Assembly: GCA_003952965.2 (NCBI GenBank) | Contig: CM025856.1 | Span: forward strand, 11,137,023 to 11,201,022 | DNA: 64,000 nt | Direction of reading: 5' to 3' | Origin: Morella rubra | Taxonomy: Eukaryota > Streptophyta > Magnoliopsida > Fagales > Myricaceae | Part shown: piece by piece, positions 60,263-64,000 of the stretch | Layout of the letters: each line of letters opens with the position of its first letter | How positions within the stretch are numbered: position 1 is the stretch's first letter | Made by a program: the position numbers and the translations under genes | Notes under the pieces: generated by a model | Database searches by the model: none | What the model saw: only the letters and a program-made list of their open reading frames with translations | What the model was told of the DNA's origin: nothing

Positions 60263-61550
60263 ATAGAAGATACGGTAGAAGGATCTAGAGCTGGTGACTG
60301 CTGATTGTGTACATGCTGACTGTGCTTGACCGGCTCAGCATCTTCATGCTGTGAGAACCTACTCTAGACAAGGTTTGTAGGCACCTCTGACACGCCTATG
60401 ACATGCCATGGCACGAACCATGACACGCCCAGCAGCACAATAGTATGTCCCATAGCATTGCCAACAACTGAGAGTGGCCCCCACATAAGCCTCGGCATGG
60501 CTTAGGATGAGCCTATAATGAGATGATGCTGGAAGACTCGGGAGGAGTTAAGGAGTACAATGATGGCACCACCACATGGCCTCTAACCACAGCAGTGCAT
60601 AAGGAGTTGATTCGAGGAGGTTCCCACGGCATAGTGAAAAAGATTGGTAGCACCACCACACATCCACCAAACGCGGCAACGCATGGCGGAGCACATGGGA
60701 AGTTGATCTCAAAAAAGTCAGAAGGCCTTGAGGATCATTTTAATGTCACCACCCCACAAGGTGGCGGCCATCACAAGCAGCTTGGAGGGGACATATAGGG
60801 TAAATAGCATGTGTGATCCCTATATGATTAAGTCAATTCAGAATACAATCTTGGCCCTATTTTGGAAGATTGGATCCTTGATTGACATTAGAGATTTCTC
60901 ATGTGTCAAATAAGGTTAAATCAGTTTATTGAATAGAAAGTCTCCAATGGAGCTTTTTAACCTTTATGCCTTTATCTTTGGTATTCGAGGTTAGGCCTAA
61001 CACTTGGGCTAGCCGGTTAGGCCTGACACTTAGTCTCATGTTAGACCTTAGCTTGGACGTGGTTCTTTCAAGCTAGAGGGCAATCGATGATTGGGGTTAA
61101 GCCTAACGCTTGGGCTAGTGGCTTAAGCCACTAGAGGAGCTTTGTTGTCTTTGGCGGCATCTTTCCACAATCGAGTTCTAGGTTCAATTAGGGTGTTAGC
61201 CCATTTGAGCTTAGGGTTGCATATCCTCGGATTCTAAGTTTGGCTAGGGTGTTAGCTCATTCAAGCTTAGGCTTGCTTATCCATCTTTTCCTTCACCTTC
61301 TCAACTATCTACCTTCTTTAATTTCATCTTTCTTTTCTTTTCTTTTGATTCGACACTCAAGCTATATTGCTCTTGAGTTCCTCACTGGGTCAGCCAAAGA
61401 GTATCAACTTAAGACGTGCTAAACACGAGTGCTCACAACTCGTACTTGTGAGAGAGATAGGCATTAGTTAGAGTCCTAAACCGAGGTCCCTATCAATACC
61501 TCAGGCAGAAGTCAAAAGCAGAAGCAATTGAGAAAAAAAAAAAAAAAAAA
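60263..61550. other. Poly-A-ended segment, second copy
   Basis: The counterpart of 50553-51841, including the same short internal repeats and an A run of ~18 near 61532-61550. It differs by a few substitutions and single-base length changes, and by one patch at 61283-61330. No gene is recognised. Confidence 0.4.
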
Positions 61551-64000
61551 CAAGCATAAAAGGCATACATAGTATGATCCCAATTCACCCATATAAAGAC
61601 ATCACTTATCTAATCATCCACCATCCAATAGTATGAAAGCCAAAGCTTAAGAAGATATATCAAGCTGAATGCAATTAGAGAAGTAGGTTGCACTTTCCTA
61701 TTCCATCTGTTTTAACGTACAAACAAGACATCAAGTGACTTATTGATATTAATCCTCTCCACCATCCAATCAATCAATAGAGTACACCCAAAAATCAACC
61801 CTTCTACAATACAATCACTCTTCCACTCCAACAATTTAAAATAGCAAACGAAACCGGGAAAAAAAGAAAGAAAAGCTCCAAACTGACAAAAAGATACGGG
61901 GAAAATACACTCTGACTGTATGTATACATGTTAGATGCAATGAAAAAAAAAAAAGACGTGTTTCGTAGTAAAATAGACCCCAGAAAGAGGGGAATAACCT
62001 AAGGAGACTCGCGGCTTATTCCTGAGAGAAAGACAAGCAGGTAACACTGTACACTCTAGAGCCAGTATTCAGTAATGGGGTTTGCAAGAAACAAATTGAC
62101 TTGCACTCCATGGAGCATCAACATGGCTTTTCCTGCATGTACAATACTTCATGTAAACAGCATGTGGAAGTTATGGGCTTACATTAAGGAACACATGTAC
62201 AAGACAGAAATCATATATTCCATCAAGCATTTTATGACAGATGAAAAACATGGTACGCACTAAATTAAGGAATGAGTGTTTAAGACAGAAATTGCAAATT
62301 CCATGGAACAAATTAATGACAAATAAAAACATGAAGACATTTTGACGCACAGAAACATGTGTGAAGACTGCATCCTGCCATTAACCACCCCGCCGTAATA
62401 TATCACAATAACCTTTTGTGGTAAAAAATCGAATAAGACCACCTCCATCAATCAAGATTCCATGACAAGAAAAGATGCTATTGACCAGATGAGATTTCCC
62501 CAATGCCGCCAAAAGTTAACTTCGGTGGAATTGAGTGTAGGAAGAATAAAAGAATAGGACTCAAGGTATCACATCTAATTCAACCTTATACATTTGTAAA
62601 CGGTGTTTAACTTGGACTATAGTTCCGAATACAAGGCTTTAACATTTTAGTTAATTGATTTGTTTTGAAACAAATTTGTATTCCCTTTATCATCCTTTTA
62701 TATATCTTCAGCAAACAGAACCATATAAGGACACGCAAACTAAAATACGAACAAGCAACCATGCTTGGCACTCCACCTGGCAACACCAAAAACCTTCTAC
62801 AACTTCTGCATCAGTGGGTAACTGTCAAACTGCGTGTTTATAACAGAACAAGGAAACTCCGTTGCTCTCCAAGCTGCAACTCAGTCCACCTTATGTGGAA
62901 AATTTCTCTAGAGATGACATCTATAGACATATAAAACCTTAAGCTTTCATATATGGCTCTGCAAGTCCTCGTTCCGCTAGGTTTCAAATGCCAATCGAAT
63001 CCACCCTCAAATGTGTTGCAGCTAACTCTTAGAATAGAAAAACAAAGCCAATTTTGCACAACATATTCTTCTCAGTCTGAAATTCCACTACCAGTACAGG
63101 TATCTAATTTCAATTTTTTTTTTTTACTAACAGGCTCTTATTTATCATGCTTGACATAGCTGCAGTTTGGATCTATGACTGTCTCTCACAAAAATTCAAC
63201 CAACATTTGGCTTTAGTCCTTCTCCTGTCCCCCTAGCACCTCCAAATGAGCCAGATCACTACTTATTGGCAGAGAAAAACTTCCTTCCTTGTCCACATAG
63301 GTGCCACCTCTCGCAGATATATTTCTCTATTTAACTTGCTACTCATCCACAAAGCATTCTGCACCATATACCACAGCAGATCTCAGAGACTCTCACAAAA
63401 TTGTCCCATAAAAATGAGCATTACTTGAGCATGGACATTCGCAAGATGTTACTTGAGCACACAACACTCAAGGAGCACTTCTCCAGTTCCACATTCCCAC
63501 TTCTTCACCTATCACGTTTGACATCCAATCCCAAAATGAATAAAAAATGACATAAAAAGAGTCTGCAAGAAGCTATACTTGTGCCTGTAGCTTTATCTAA
63601 ACTTATCAGCTTATCCAAAAATTATTATCGATGCAAAATATGGAGAAACCGTACTCATCCACCCATGGTATGGAGTGAATTTGACTTGCTAACCTAAGCT
63701 TCTGAAACTAGACTATCTTCACCTCATAATCACGCCAGTAACATTCATTGCACTTGGTTATTCCAAATTATTTATGATTCATAATAATAATGCATAATTG
63801 TTGATTTAGTGAAAATTCTCCCCTAAATTACTGATGGATAATGGGCAAGGCGGGTAAAGTGCCACATTTTATTAAAACCTGTTCTTAGTGTGTGCATGTT
63901 TTGATTGTAAACTTCAAGGGACCCTAACAAGATAAACCTCAAGTAAAGTGACCTTTTGAAACCAGATGTTGGCAACTCAAACTAGACGAAAACCACAGGT
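61551..64000. other. Non-coding DNA, second copy
   Basis: The counterpart of 51842-54283. The first ~75 bp after the A run (61551-61626) differ completely from the first copy, and identity then resumes at 'atagtatgaaagcc'. Otherwise only rare differences are seen. No gene is recognised. Confidence 0.45.

Larger units (their letters stand above)
56344..64000. repeat. Large duplication, second copy, runs off the window
   Basis: Equivalent to 46635-54283. Identity is ~99% or better outside two patches. It begins exactly at the gap and continues to the window end. This is either a recent segmental duplication or the other haplotype placed in tandem by the assembler. Confidence 0.95.

Overview
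This is nuclear DNA of a flowering plant, most likely a eudicot and possibly a woody one (inference). The evidence is a gene of the plant-only myosin-XI receptor (MyoB, GTD-binding) type with short GT-AG introns, a Ty1/copia retrotransposon primed by initiator tRNA-Met, petuvirus-like pararetrovirus traces, Tourist-like MITEs and a very AT-rich satellite. There is no bacterial gene organisation. Two runs of N (1000 and 100 bases) show that it is a scaffold.

Layout. 1-29587: a satellite array of diverged ~100-bp monomers in a ~1.0-1.4 kb higher-order repeat, interrupted at ~1291-4850 by a non-satellite island. Its part at ~9.84-12.06 kb looks like poor consensus sequence. 29588-30587: gap. 30588-37660: a MyoB-like locus on the minus strand, duplicated at several scales, with the 5' flank of a second copy running into the gap. 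37660-44843: AT-rich intergenic DNA with small tandem duplications, MITE-like repeats and broken pararetrovirus fragments. 44844-50552: an old, broken Ty1/copia element on the minus strand. 50553-56243: non-coding DNA with a poly-A-ended segment and a MITE. 56244-56343: gap. 56344-64000: a nearly identical second copy of 46635-54283, including half of the copia element.

The most interesting locus is the MyoB-like gene. Its membrane-anchor module is duplicated in frame. One phase-1 coding block is present four times, separated by three introns of exactly 81 bp. Each of these introns is a chimera of the original intron start and former coding sequence, so each has a new 3' splice site. All four coding copies remain open, while the downstream GTD-binding region that should hold myosin XI is decayed. 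The locus could therefore encode a long membrane protein without its myosin-binding end, or be a recent pseudogene. The sequence alone cannot decide.

No operon-like or defence system is visible. Outside the MyoB-like locus, the window is dominated by repeats, transposon fossils and possible assembly duplication.
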